Positions 52,950-61,017 of a DNA stretch of 64,000 nucleotides are shown piece by piece (the stretch's first letter is position 1; every line of letters starts with the position of its first letter). The notes beneath the pieces are model-generated. The model searched no databases, was not told the origin of the DNA, and was given only the letters and a program-made list of their open reading frames with translations. A program made the translations under genes and the position numbers. This stretch comes from Actinomycetota bacterium (GTDB lineage Bacteria; Actinomycetota; Thermoleophilia; Gaiellales; F1-60-MAGs149), in the NCBI GenBank assembly GCA_026392355.1, contig JAPLCF010000036.1:52372-116371 (forward strand), written 5' to 3'.

Positions 52950-53948
52950 ATGCCCGGTTCCCCCCGCATCCTCCATGCCCCGCTCAACATTGCTGGTGGC
53001 CCCGAGGCGCTCAGCGCTGGGCTCAACGCGATTGGCTGCGAGAGCCGTCTGATGGTCTTCACCAAGCAGCCGTTCCGTGATGGCTCCGATATCAACCTGC
53101 ACCTACGCCAGGGCGGCGGGCCGGTGAACCTCGCGCTCAACCTGCCGAAGCAGGCGTGGGCGTTCGGGCGCTCGATTCCCGACTACGACATTTTCCAGTT
53201 CCACTTCGGCGTGACGATCGTGCCCAAGCGTGTGAACCTGCCGGTGCTCGGCCGTCTCGGCAAGGGCCGCGTCTTCCACTTCTGGGGCTCCGACCTGCGC
53301 GATGCCCCGGTTTCTAAGTGGGACTACGCGCTGCGCCACGCCGACGCCGCGATCGTCGGCTCGTACGCGATCCTCCCCCGCGCTCCGCGCGCCGCCGGGT
53401 GGCCCGAGTACGACGTGGTGCCGCCGGGCATCAACCTCGAGACGTGGCAGCCCGCCGTGCCGACGCCCGACAAGACGATCCGCATCGTGCACGCGCCATC
53501 GCGCCGCCGCTCGAAGGGCACTGACGCCGTGCTCGAGGCGATCGAGACGCTGAAGGCCGAGGGCGCGCCGATCGAGCTCGACCTCGTGGAGAACACGCCG
53601 AACGACCAAGCGCGCCTGCGTTACGCGGCCGCTGACCTGGTGATCGACCAGCTCAACGTCGGCTGGTACGGCCTCTTCTCGATCGAGTCGATGGCGCTCG
53701 GCAAGCCGTGCATCGTGCGCCTAGATGCCGAGGCGGCCGCCGCCACCGAGGACGCCTTCGGCACGAAGATCCCGCTGATCAACGCGGATCGCGACACGCT
53801 GACTGAGACGATCCGCGGGCTCGTGCGCGAGCCTGAGCGCCTCACGGAGATCGGCCGCGCCTCGCGCACCTACGTCGAGCAGGTCCACGGCCACGTCGCC
53901 GTAGCCGAGCGCATGCTCGACGTCTACCGCCGTCGCGGCCTGGCCTAG
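52950..53948 (+). CDS. Glycosyltransferase (GT-B type)
   Basis: 332 residues from ATG 52950. The acceptor half contains ILHAPLNIAGGPEALSAGL, FQFHFGVTIVP and KGRVFHFWGSDLRDA; the donor half has VVPPGINLETWQP, IVHAPSRRRSKGTDAVLEAI and, near the end, WYGLFSIESMALGKPCIVR, the E-x7-E-like sugar-nucleotide site of GT4-type enzymes. The protein is somewhat short for GT4 (usually 360-400). It is divergent from the other glycosyltransferase across the palindromic region and probably acts on the same surface glycan. Confidence 0.82.
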   Translation: MPGSPRILHAPLNIAGGPEALSAGLNAIGCESRLMVFTKQPFRDGSDINLHLRQGGGPVNLALNLPKQAWAFGRSIPDYDIFQFHFGVTIVPKRVNLPVLGRLGKGRVFHFWGSDLRDAPVSKWDYALRHADAAIVGSYAILPRAPRAAGWPEYDVVPPGINLETWQPAVPTPDKTIRIVHAPSRRRSKGTDAVLEAIETLKAEGAPIELDLVENTPNDQARLRYAAADLVIDQLNVGWYGLFSIESMALGKPCIVRLDAEAAAATEDAFGTKIPLINADRDTLTETIRGLVREPERLTEIGRASRTYVEQVHGHVAVAERMLDVYRRRGLA

Positions 53949-53989
53949 AAACGCCTAAAGAGGGCGGAATTCGCCACGCGCCAACTGAG

Positions 53990-54010
53990 TATGTGGACTA
54001 TGTGGTATGT
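53990..54010. promoter_or_regulatory. Tandem TATGTGG repeats, candidate operator/promoter of vapBC
   Basis: TATGTGG at 53990 and 53999 is followed by TATGT at 54006, a 7-9 base period ending seven bases before the antitoxin start. The position suits binding by the VapB protein and overlaps the likely -10 region. Confidence 0.45.
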
Positions 54011-54017
54011 TCCGGAC

Positions 54018-54251
54018 ATGCCGCAACTGCACCTTTATGTCTCGGATGCCACTGCTGATGTACTGCGCACGGATGCTCTGAAGGCAAACCTCTCGCTGAG
54101 CCGTTACATGGCGAAAGTGCTCACGGAAACCACACAGCGCGGCTGGCCTGAGGGGTACTTCGAAACGCTCGCTGGCTGCAGTCCAAACTTCACCATCCCC
54201 GAAGACGAGCCCGATCCTCCAATCGAGCCATGGGACCTCCTCCCGGCGTGA
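54018..54251 (+). CDS. VapB-like antitoxin with ribbon-helix-helix N-terminus
   Basis: 77 residues from ATG 54018. Residues 1-40 (PQLHLYVSDATADVLRTDA, then KANLSLSRYMAKVLTETT) fit a ribbon-helix-helix DNA-binding fold. The tail, rich in Pro, Glu and Asp (IPEDEPDPPIEPWDLLP), is the kind of flexible segment that wraps round a PIN toxin. It overlaps the toxin start as GTGA. Assignment to VapB is by pairing and architecture rather than close identity. Confidence 0.78.
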   Translation: MPQLHLYVSDATADVLRTDALKANLSLSRYMAKVLTETTQRGWPEGYFETLAGCSPNFTIPEDEPDPPIEPWDLLPA

Positions 54252-54649
54252 CACGACTCCTCGACACCTCGACTCTGGTCGATTTCCTCCGCGGTGACAC
54301 CAACACCATCGCGGCCATGCAGCACGCCGATGTCGCCGACCTCGTGACGTCCACCGTCGTCGTCGAGGAGTTGTTCGCCGGAACGGCGCTTGCGCGCGAT
54401 TCCCATCTGGAGCTGTTTCGTGTGGAGTCCCTCCTCCGCCCCATACGCGTGCTGCCGTTCGATGAGAAGAGCGCGCGCGCCGCGGGTCTTCTACGCGTGA
54501 TGCTGCAGCAGAAGGGGACGCCGATCGGCAATGGCGACCGCATGATCGCGGCGACCGCGATCGCACATGACGCTTCAATGGTCACCTCAAACGTCCGCGA
54601 GTTCGCACGAGTCCCGGGCCTGATCGTTGAGGACTGGCGCGCCGCCTAG
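54248..54649 (+). CDS. VapC-like PIN-domain toxin
   Basis: 133 residues from GTG 54248. The PIN active-site acids are in place: Asp in LLDTSTLVDFLRGD, Glu in TSTVVVEELFAG, and Asp residues in GNGDRMIAATAIAHDA; the C-terminal strand is VTSNVREFARVPGLIVEDW. VapC toxins are Mg-dependent RNases that cut tRNA or rRNA. The pair sits inside the glycan cluster, between a glycosyltransferase and the epimerase, and looks intact. Confidence 0.88.
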   Translation: MTRLLDTSTLVDFLRGDTNTIAAMQHADVADLVTSTVVVEELFAGTALARDSHLELFRVESLLRPIRVLPFDEKSARAAGLLRVMLQQKGTPIGNGDRMIAATAIAHDASMVTSNVREFARVPGLIVEDWRAA

Positions 54650-54684
54650 AGCCTCCGCGCAGGCCAACCCGGTAGACTCCGCGG

Positions 54685-55656
54685 GTGATTAAGGGCAAGA
54701 GAGTCTTCCTGACCGGCGGCGCCGGCTTCATCGGAACCACCATCGCCGGGCTGCTGGCCGACGACAACGAGGTTGTCCTCTACGACAACCTGCACAACAA
54801 CGCGTTGCAGCACACGAACCTCGCCGAGCACCCGAACGTGACGTTCGTGCAGGGCGACATCCTCGACCTCGAGCACATGCGCGGGGCCGCAGAGGGTGCC
54901 ACGCACATCATCCACATGGCGGCGATCGCCGGTGTCGCGACGGTGCTCAAGAGCCCGGTCCGCACGATGCGCGTCAACCTGATGGGCACCGCGAACGTCG
55001 CAGAGGTTGCCCACGGACTCGGCGACAAGCTCGAGCGCCTCGTCGACTTCTCGACGAGTGAGGTCTTCGGCCGCCACGCGTACAAGGTCGAGGAGACGCA
55101 CGAGATGTCAGGTGGCCAGGTCGGCGAGGCCCGCTGGTCGTACGCCGTCTCGAAGCTCGCCGGCGAATTCTTTTTGCATGCGTACTTCGAGGAGTACGGC
55201 GTGCCCGTCGCCGTCGTGCGCCCGTTCAACATCTACGGCCCGAACCAGATCGGCGTCGGTGCCATCCACCACTTCGTGCGCCACGCGATCGCGAACGAGG
55301 AGATCACCGTCCACAACGACGGTGCCCAGATTCGCGCCTGGTGCTACATGGACGACATCGCCGCTGCCGTGATGGAGATCCTCCAGAACGACGACGCGAT
55401 CGGCCAGTCCTTCAACATCGGCAATCCGCGCAGCGTCTGCACGACGTACGACCTCGCCCTGCGCATCAAGCGCCTCGCCGGGTCTGAGTCGCCAATCGTC
55501 TTCAAGCCGCTCGAGTACACCGACGTCGAGATCCGCATCCCCGACATCACGCAGTCGCGTGAGCTGCTCAAGTGGGAACCGAAGGTCGATCTCGATGAGG
55601 GTCTGCTGCGCACGATCGAGTGGTATCGCGCGGAGGCCGGCTCCGCCGCGAAGTGA
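54685..55656 (+). CDS. NAD-dependent epimerase/dehydratase (sugar nucleotide)
   Basis: 323 residues from GTG 54685. Extended SDR: the nucleotide loop VFLTGGAGFIGTTIAGLLAD, Asp binding the adenine ribose in VVLYDNLHNN, the catalytic Ser in LVDFSTSEVFG and Y-x3-K in WSYAVSKLAGE, then RPFNIYGPNQIGVGAIHHFV. It resembles UDP-glucose 4-epimerase and dTDP-glucose 4,6-dehydratase. A missing Asp-Glu after the Ser-Thr argues for an epimerase or decarboxylase subtype; exact chemistry is unresolved. It is first in a four-gene run with overlapping stop and start codons. Confidence 0.88.
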   Translation: MIKGKRVFLTGGAGFIGTTIAGLLADDNEVVLYDNLHNNALQHTNLAEHPNVTFVQGDILDLEHMRGAAEGATHIIHMAAIAGVATVLKSPVRTMRVNLMGTANVAEVAHGLGDKLERLVDFSTSEVFGRHAYKVEETHEMSGGQVGEARWSYAVSKLAGEFFLHAYFEEYGVPVAVVRPFNIYGPNQIGVGAIHHFVRHAIANEEITVHNDGAQIRAWCYMDDIAAAVMEILQNDDAIGQSFNIGNPRSVCTTYDLALRIKRLAGSESPIVFKPLEYTDVEIRIPDITQSRELLKWEPKVDLDEGLLRTIEWYRAEAGSAAK

Positions 55657-56927
55657 GCACGGCCGCCCTCGTCGTTCTCGGCGCCGGGCTCTCGCAACGG
55701 CCACTGATCCGGCGGGCTAAGGAGCGTGGTCTAACGACGTGCGTCGTCGACGGCCGCACCGATCGTCCCGCCGCGGCTGACGCCGACCTTTTCGTCCACC
55801 AGGACTTCTCCGACGTGCCCGCCACGATTGCGGCGCTCGAGGCTGCCGAAGTCGAAGCGGTCGGTATCTGCTCGATGGGCTCGGAGCAGGCGGTCGTACC
55901 GGGTGCTCGCCTCGCCGAGGCGCTCGGGCTGCCAGGCCTGCCCGTGTCGGCGGCACTGGCTGCGACCGACAAGGTTGTGCAGCGCGGGCTCTATCGCGAC
56001 CACGGCGTCCCGTCGGCCGGTTTCGCTCCGGCACGCACGCTCGCTGAGGCACTGGCCGCCTACGACACGCTCGGTCCGCGCGTGATCATCAAGCCGACCG
56101 ACGGCGCCGCTCAGCGTGGCGTGAGTGACGTGCAGTCGCGTGACGACGTAGCGATGGCGGTCGAGCACGCGATCCGTGAGTCGCGCACCGGCGAGCTGAT
56201 CGTCGAAGAGCACCTGTCGGGCCGCGAATACACCGTCAACGCCTTCGTGCTTGGCGGTGTCTTCCACCCCGTCACCGTCACGCTTCGCGATCTCGCACCC
56301 GAGCCGGCCGTCGGCATCTGTGTCGCGCACCGCTACCCCTGCGGCCGCTCCGACGAGGACATCGCGATGATCATCGACGTCGTCCGACAGGCCGCGATGG
56401 CGATCGGCATCGACGCCGCGCCGGTCTATGCCCAGGTGCGCTTTGACGGAACCGGTCCGCGCATGATCGAGTGCGGCGCGCGTCTCGGCGGCGGCAGTGA
56501 CGCCCAGTTGGCCGAACTCGTCGTCGGTGTCGATCTGATGGAGACCGTGCTCGACGCGGCTCTTGGATTGCTCGACGGCGAGAACCTAACACCGCGCCCG
56601 ATGCCCGAGCCGTTCGGCCACTCCCGCTTCGTGATCCCCGAGGCGCCGGGCCGCATCGTGCAGGCCGATGAAGGCCGGGTGCGAGAACTCCCCGGGGTGC
56701 ACGAGGTCGGATTTTTCCACCACGCCGGCCAGATCGCACCGCCCCTGTGGTCGGCCTCCGGTCGTCTCGGTGTGCTGCTGATGACCGCTACCTCCGACGC
56801 CGAGCTTGATGCGCGCACAGCCGACGCGCTCGCCGCCTTGAACGTCATCATCGAGCCAATGGAGCCTTCTGCTGCAGCCACTGCCTGGGCCGAGCAGGTC
56901 GCCCGTGAGCGCGAGGGACGCGCATGA
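55653..56927 (+). CDS. ATP-grasp ligase 2
   Basis: 424 residues from GTG 55653 (GTGA overlap with the epimerase). N-terminal lobe LVVLGAGLSQRPLIRRAKER; ATP-grasp lysine in RVIIKPTDGAAQRGVSDVQS; ELIVEEHLSGREYTVNAFVL is the conserved adenine/triphosphate strand; metal site in RMIECGARLGGGSDAQLAEL. It has the arrangement of biotin-carboxylase-like/L-amino-acid ligase proteins found in surface-polysaccharide and peptide-antibiotic clusters. A role in adding an amino acid to a glycan precursor is inferred only from context. Confidence 0.85.
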   Translation: MSTAALVVLGAGLSQRPLIRRAKERGLTTCVVDGRTDRPAAADADLFVHQDFSDVPATIAALEAAEVEAVGICSMGSEQAVVPGARLAEALGLPGLPVSAALAATDKVVQRGLYRDHGVPSAGFAPARTLAEALAAYDTLGPRVIIKPTDGAAQRGVSDVQSRDDVAMAVEHAIRESRTGELIVEEHLSGREYTVNAFVLGGVFHPVTVTLRDLAPEPAVGICVAHRYPCGRSDEDIAMIIDVVRQAAMAIGIDAAPVYAQVRFDGTGPRMIECGARLGGGSDAQLAELVVGVDLMETVLDAALGLLDGENLTPRPMPEPFGHSRFVIPEAPGRIVQADEGRVRELPGVHEVGFFHHAGQIAPPLWSASGRLGVLLMTATSDAELDARTADALAALNVIIEPMEPSAAATAWAEQVAREREGRA

Positions 56928-57574
56928 GCGAGTTCTCGCCGGCCCGCTACGTCGAGCTGCTCGAGGCGATCAAGGCAGGGCGCTATCGCCTGCGCGGCTT
57001 CGACGTGACCAGCACCGCGGAGCAGATGCTCTTTCTGCGCCACGACATCGACCTCTCGCTCGAGGACGCCGTCGCGATGGCCGAGCTCGAGCACGCGCAC
57101 GGCATCAAGGCGACGTACTTGCTGATGACGCGCAGCAACTTCTACAACCTCGCCTCGCCCGCCGGCCTCGCCGCGGTCGCGCGTCTGCGCGAGCTCGGCC
57201 ACTGGGTCGGCCACCACGCGCTGCATCCCCATGTGGATCCGATCGTCGACGTGGGCTTTGACCCCGTGATGGCCTGGCACAACCCCGATCCCACGTATAT
57301 GGCCGACGCGGTCCCGGGCTGGGTCAACGTGATGGAGCCGCGCTTCACGGGCGACTTCGCGTGGACGTACCGATCCGACTCCAACCAGTCCTGGCGGCGC
57401 GGCGATCCCGTCGAGGAGCTTGCCGCAGGGCGCTTCCCCTGGCTGCAGCTATTGATCCACCCGGTGCTCTGGATGGGTGGCACGACCGGCATGGCCGCAA
57501 CGGCCGAGGCCTTCCTCGACCGCGACCGCGCACGACGCCTCGAGTACCTGCGCGAGGACAACCTCGATCTATGA
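56924..57574 (+). CDS. Polysaccharide-deacetylase-like protein
   Basis: 216 residues from ATG 56924 (ATGA overlap). The NodB-type barrel is suggested by FLRHDIDLSLEDAVAMAE (the H-D-x-D metal motif), AHGIKATYLLMTRSNFYN and LRELGHWVGHHALHPHVD, a possible second metal-His region. The C-terminal LQLLIHPVLWMGG supplies the late His of the family. Such enzymes remove acetyl groups from aminosugars, but this is a shortened, divergent subgroup common in O-antigen loci. I infer processing of the glycan made by neighbouring genes. Confidence 0.75.
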   Translation: MSEFSPARYVELLEAIKAGRYRLRGFDVTSTAEQMLFLRHDIDLSLEDAVAMAELEHAHGIKATYLLMTRSNFYNLASPAGLAAVARLRELGHWVGHHALHPHVDPIVDVGFDPVMAWHNPDPTYMADAVPGWVNVMEPRFTGDFAWTYRSDSNQSWRRGDPVEELAAGRFPWLQLLIHPVLWMGGTTGMAATAEAFLDRDRARRLEYLREDNLDL

Positions 57575-58611
57575 GCACCGAGCCGCTCACCATCCTCGTC
57601 ACCGCCGTTGGCTCGCCCGGCTCGGCCGCGCTGCTGCGGGCGCTCAAGGAGAACGGCGAGCGCCCCGTGCGCCTCGTCGGCACCGACCTCCGCGAGGAGA
57701 ACGTCGGACGGTTCCACTGCGACGTCTTCAGCACCGTGCCCGCCGGCTCAGACCCAGCGTTCGGCCCCGCGATCCTCGATCTCGCCAAGCGCGAAGGCGC
57801 ACGCGTCGTCCTGCCGCAGGCGTCGTTCGACCTCGAGGGCCTGGCAGAAATGCGCGCCGAGTTCGAGGCCGCCGGCATCGCGCTGATCTGCTCGTCGCCC
57901 GACGCCGTGCGTGCCGCTGACAGCAAGCACGCCACGCTCGCACTGTGTGAGAAGCTCGGCGTGCGCGCTCCGACCTTCCGCGTGGCCCGCGGCGGAGCTG
58001 AAGTCGCAGCCGCCGCGCGTGAGCTCGGCTACCCGGGCACCGACGTCTGCATGAAGCCCGTCGTGGCGGCTGGCTCGCGCGGCTTCCACATCATTTCCGC
58101 CAACGTCGATTCCCGCCACCAACTGCTGCACGAGCGCCCCGGCGCCATGCCGCTGCGCCTCGAGGATGTCGAGCGCATCATCGGCGACGACGACACCGAG
58201 CTCCTCGTGATGGAACTCGTCACCGGCCTCGAGCGCACCGTCGACGGCTACGCCGAGAACGGCCGCATCGTGCTCGGCCATCCGAAGACGCGCGAGGCCA
58301 TGCGTGCCGGCCTCGCCATGCGCTTCGAGACGCTCGATGCGCCCGAGCTGATGCAGGTGGCCGAGACACTCGTCGCTGGCTTTGGCCTCGAGGGCTTCTT
58401 CAACCTCCAGCTGATCGGCGACGCCGTGCTCGAGATGAACCCCCGCATCTCGACGATCGTCTACCAGGACGACCTCAACCTCCCCTGGCTCGGTATTCGC
58501 CGTGCGCTCGGCGAGCTAACCGACGATCAGGCAACCGCCGCGCAGGCACGCGTGCGCCCCGGGCGCATCGCGCTGCGCTACTTCGACCAGCTCGAGTTCG
58601 ACCCAAGCTAG
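57571..58611 (+). CDS. ATP-grasp ligase 3 (CarB-like)
   Basis: 346 residues from ATG 57571 (ATGA overlap). It begins with a pre-ATP-grasp Rossmann lobe (ILVTAVGSPGSAALLRALKE, then VVLPQASFDLEGLAEM). The ATP site has DVCMKPVVAAGSRGFHIIS, LLVMELVTGLERTVDGYAEN and the metal-binding EMNPRISTIVYQDD. The style is that of carbamoyl-phosphate-synthase-like ATP-grasp proteins seen in capsule and O-antigen clusters, which are thought to ligate amino acids. It converges with the sensor kinase, the stop codons overlapping by four bases. Confidence 0.85.
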   Translation: MSTEPLTILVTAVGSPGSAALLRALKENGERPVRLVGTDLREENVGRFHCDVFSTVPAGSDPAFGPAILDLAKREGARVVLPQASFDLEGLAEMRAEFEAAGIALICSSPDAVRAADSKHATLALCEKLGVRAPTFRVARGGAEVAAAARELGYPGTDVCMKPVVAAGSRGFHIISANVDSRHQLLHERPGAMPLRLEDVERIIGDDDTELLVMELVTGLERTVDGYAENGRIVLGHPKTREAMRAGLAMRFETLDAPELMQVAETLVAGFGLEGFFNLQLIGDAVLEMNPRISTIVYQDDLNLPWLGIRRALGELTDDQATAAQARVRPGRIALRYFDQLEFDPS

Positions 58612-60356
58612 ACGACGGCGTCCGCCGGTCGTGGCGAGACGATCGCCTCGAGCCGGGCGCCGTGCGGCAGCGCCGTCAGCGACCAGCGTCCGCCCGTGGC
58701 CTGATCAAGCACCGTGCTGCCCAGCCCCGGGACCAATGCAGAAGGCGGTCCGACGCCATCGTCGTCAATGACGATGCAGATACCACCGTCGACGGATTTG
58801 AGTGTGACGCTGATTGCCGTCGCCCCACCATGACGGATGGCATTCGCAAGGCCCTCCTCGACAACGCGCCCGACGCGCTCACCCGACCCCGTGCTGTCAT
58901 CGATCCCCGCATCGATCTGTACATCGATCGCACAGAGTTCGTCCCACAGTGCGACTTTGCGGCGCACCTCGGCCACGGCACCGACAGGTGCCTTCTCCTG
59001 CGCCCGCGACGACACGAGCACGCGCTGCGCCTGTTCGAGCGCGTCCTTGAGCTGCTCCACGTTGCCGCTCTCGATTGCCTGTTCGCTCACCATCGCGCAC
59101 GCCACGATTTTCGACTGCACGGTTCCGTGCAACGTGCGCGACAGCTCTCGTGCCAGCTCGGCGACAGCGCGGCTACGCGCCAGAGTGATCACCAACTCCT
59201 GGTCAAGATCCTGCAGATACGTGCGCTGCGTGGCCCGACGCTGCTGCTGCCAGGAGCCAAATCCCGAGGTCAGCAGGATGATGAGCACGCCCGCAGCAAC
59301 CTGCGTGATAGCCCAGGCAACCGTCCCCGAACCCGGTACGAGCGATTCGCGCCAGAGCACCAAGGGCACGATCTGCACCTCGAGAATCACGACGGCCACC
59401 ACGAAGATCCGACCGTGCCAGGCGGGATAGCGTCGCATCAGGGCATTGGCGGGTAAGCAGACGATGAAGATCGTGAGCACGGTCATGGCGAGCATGAGGA
59501 GGCCGCTCGTCGTGCCGAAGCGGTCAATGGTCTGCAATGCGGTACCGAGCACGTGGATCACTACGAGCAAAACAGGACGCAACGGCTCGTGGCGGATCGT
59601 GTTGATCAGCACCCGTGACCACTTGATCCGTGGATACTGCCGCGCCGCCGTCGACCAGAGCTGGGTGCTGAGGGGGCGAACCGTCTCCTCAGCCAGCGTC
59701 CGCAGCGCCATCGAAGTGTCGGTGCTCGTGACGCCCTCGGGTGTCGTGGTGAGTTCATGGAGCCGCCGCGCGAGATCCTCCTGTGCTTCCCGGAGGCGCG
59801 CATCGACCTCGCCCTGCAACTCATGCCGCAGCTCCTCGATCAGCAGCGTCTGTTGCAAGGAGGCGAGTTCGGCACTCACCTGCCGCTCGATCAGCCGCGT
59901 GCGTGCCTGCCTCGAGCGGTCAATCTCGTCGAGCAGCAGCGTTAGACCCCATCCGAACCCACTGCCGATCAGCACCAGGCCGGCAATCCGCAAGGGGAGC
60001 GTCTGCGCCGACTCCAACCCCATCCATTCAGCGCTGAGCCCCAGCGACAGCGCGATCACGGTTCCGATCACGACGGTGCCGATCACCACGGTAGGCAGCG
60101 GGATCGGCGTGGTGCGTCGATCGCGATACGGGGTCCACCGATCGAAGATCAGCAGCAGCAACCCGTAGACCGCAATGCCGACAAGGCACACCACGAACCA
60201 CTGAGCGGCCTCACCCAACGAGCGTGTCGCAGATTCCTCACCGACGAAGATCGAAGCAACGATGCCGAGGGCCACGATCACGAAGCCCACCAGGGAGAGC
60301 GCCCAGCGTCCGCCGAGGCGGTGGGCCACCGACGCGGTGCTAGCGCGGGTGGCCAC
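58608..60356 (-). CDS. Membrane sensor histidine kinase with two membrane regions
   Basis: 582 residues from GTG 60356, starting 17 bases inside the response-regulator gene. Helices at about 18-37, 52-72, 87-107 and 122-142 are followed by a coiled coil (150-205, including EELRHELQGEVDARLREAQE). A second membrane block at about 258-368 precedes the kinase core. The phosphoacceptor is probably His410 in ELSRTLHGTVQSKIV; the acidic residue that normally follows it is Gly here. The ATPase domain has EEGLANAIRHGGA and DDDGVGPP. The double membrane region around a coiled coil is unusual. It is co-expressed with the regulator upstream. Confidence 0.82.
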   Translation of the reverse strand: MATRASTASVAHRLGGRWALSLVGFVIVALGIVASIFVGEESATRSLGEAAQWFVVCLVGIAVYGLLLLIFDRWTPYRDRRTTPIPLPTVVIGTVVIGTVIALSLGLSAEWMGLESAQTLPLRIAGLVLIGSGFGWGLTLLLDEIDRSRQARTRLIERQVSAELASLQQTLLIEELRHELQGEVDARLREAQEDLARRLHELTTTPEGVTSTDTSMALRTLAEETVRPLSTQLWSTAARQYPRIKWSRVLINTIRHEPLRPVLLVVIHVLGTALQTIDRFGTTSGLLMLAMTVLTIFIVCLPANALMRRYPAWHGRIFVVAVVILEVQIVPLVLWRESLVPGSGTVAWAITQVAAGVLIILLTSGFGSWQQQRRATQRTYLQDLDQELVITLARSRAVAELARELSRTLHGTVQSKIVACAMVSEQAIESGNVEQLKDALEQAQRVLVSSRAQEKAPVGAVAEVRRKVALWDELCAIDVQIDAGIDDSTGSGERVGRVVEEGLANAIRHGGATAISVTLKSVDGGICIVIDDDGVGPPSALVPGLGSTVLDQATGGRWSLTALPHGARLEAIVSPRPADAVV

Positions 60357-61017
60357 TCACGGCCCCCGTCAGCTGGAAATACAGCTGCGCAATCACGACG
60401 CGCTGGTTCTGCTCCTTGCCGGCCTTCAGGTCGAAGTGTCGAATCAGACGCGCAATTGCTTTCTCGACCGCTGGCTCGGTCATCTCCCGTCGCCGCGCGA
60501 TCTCGCTGTTGGCAAACCCCGCGGCGACGAGGCGCATGATCTCGACCTGCTGGTCGCTGAGCTCTGCCAGCTCGCGTGCCGCATCCGATCCGACGCGGCC
60601 CATCGCCATGGTGAGATCAGGGTCGATCGACAGCCGCAAGGCGCGACCGAGCTGATCGGCGTCCGTGATCGTCCGCTTGACGAGATACAACGAGCGCTCC
60701 GGCAACGGCTGCTGACCGGTCCCCATCAGACGCGGCTCCTCATACGCCGAGAGCATCACGATGCCGATCTCGGGCAGCGTACGTCGCAACGCGTGCGCGA
60801 GATCAATACCGGTCGGTCCTTCTCCGAGATCCAAATCGAGCAATGCAACGTCCGGCTGCGCCTTCGCGACCATCCGCATCGCGACGCCAGCCGACTCAGC
60901 CTCTGCCACGACCTTGCAGTCCAGAGCGGCGAGGGTGCTCTTGAGCGTCGTCCGCGTGAACGAGTCATCATCCACCACCAGCACGCGCAGCGGCGGATGC
61001 TTGCGCGAAACGGTCAC
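60340..61017 (-). CDS. LuxR/NarL-family response regulator in the glycan cluster
   Basis: 225 residues from GTG 61017, overlapping the aminotransferase stop as GTGA. Receiver: VLVVDDDSFTRTTL, phosphorylated Asp in ALLDLDLGEGPTGIDLA, Lys in YLVKRTITDAD. Output: ELSDQQVEIMRLVAAGFANS, then EIARRREMTEPAVEKAIARL, a LuxR-type helix-turn-helix. It is encoded between the DegT-type enzyme and the kinase, all coupled by overlapping codons, so its level should follow that of the glycan genes. Confidence 0.9.
   Translation of the reverse strand: MTVSRKHPPLRVLVVDDDSFTRTTLKSTLAALDCKVVAEAESAGVAMRMVAKAQPDVALLDLDLGEGPTGIDLAHALRRTLPEIGIVMLSAYEEPRLMGTGQQPLPERSLYLVKRTITDADQLGRALRLSIDPDLTMAMGRVGSDAARELAELSDQQVEIMRLVAAGFANSEIARRREMTEPAVEKAIARLIRHFDLKAGKEQNQRVVIAQLYFQLTGAVSGHPR

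Noticed and set aside
52731..53102. Longer N-terminus for the minus-strand glycosyltransferase
   Set aside because: The added residues cross the palindromes and are not glycosyltransferase-like; the GT-B fold starts exactly at the ATG at 52730.
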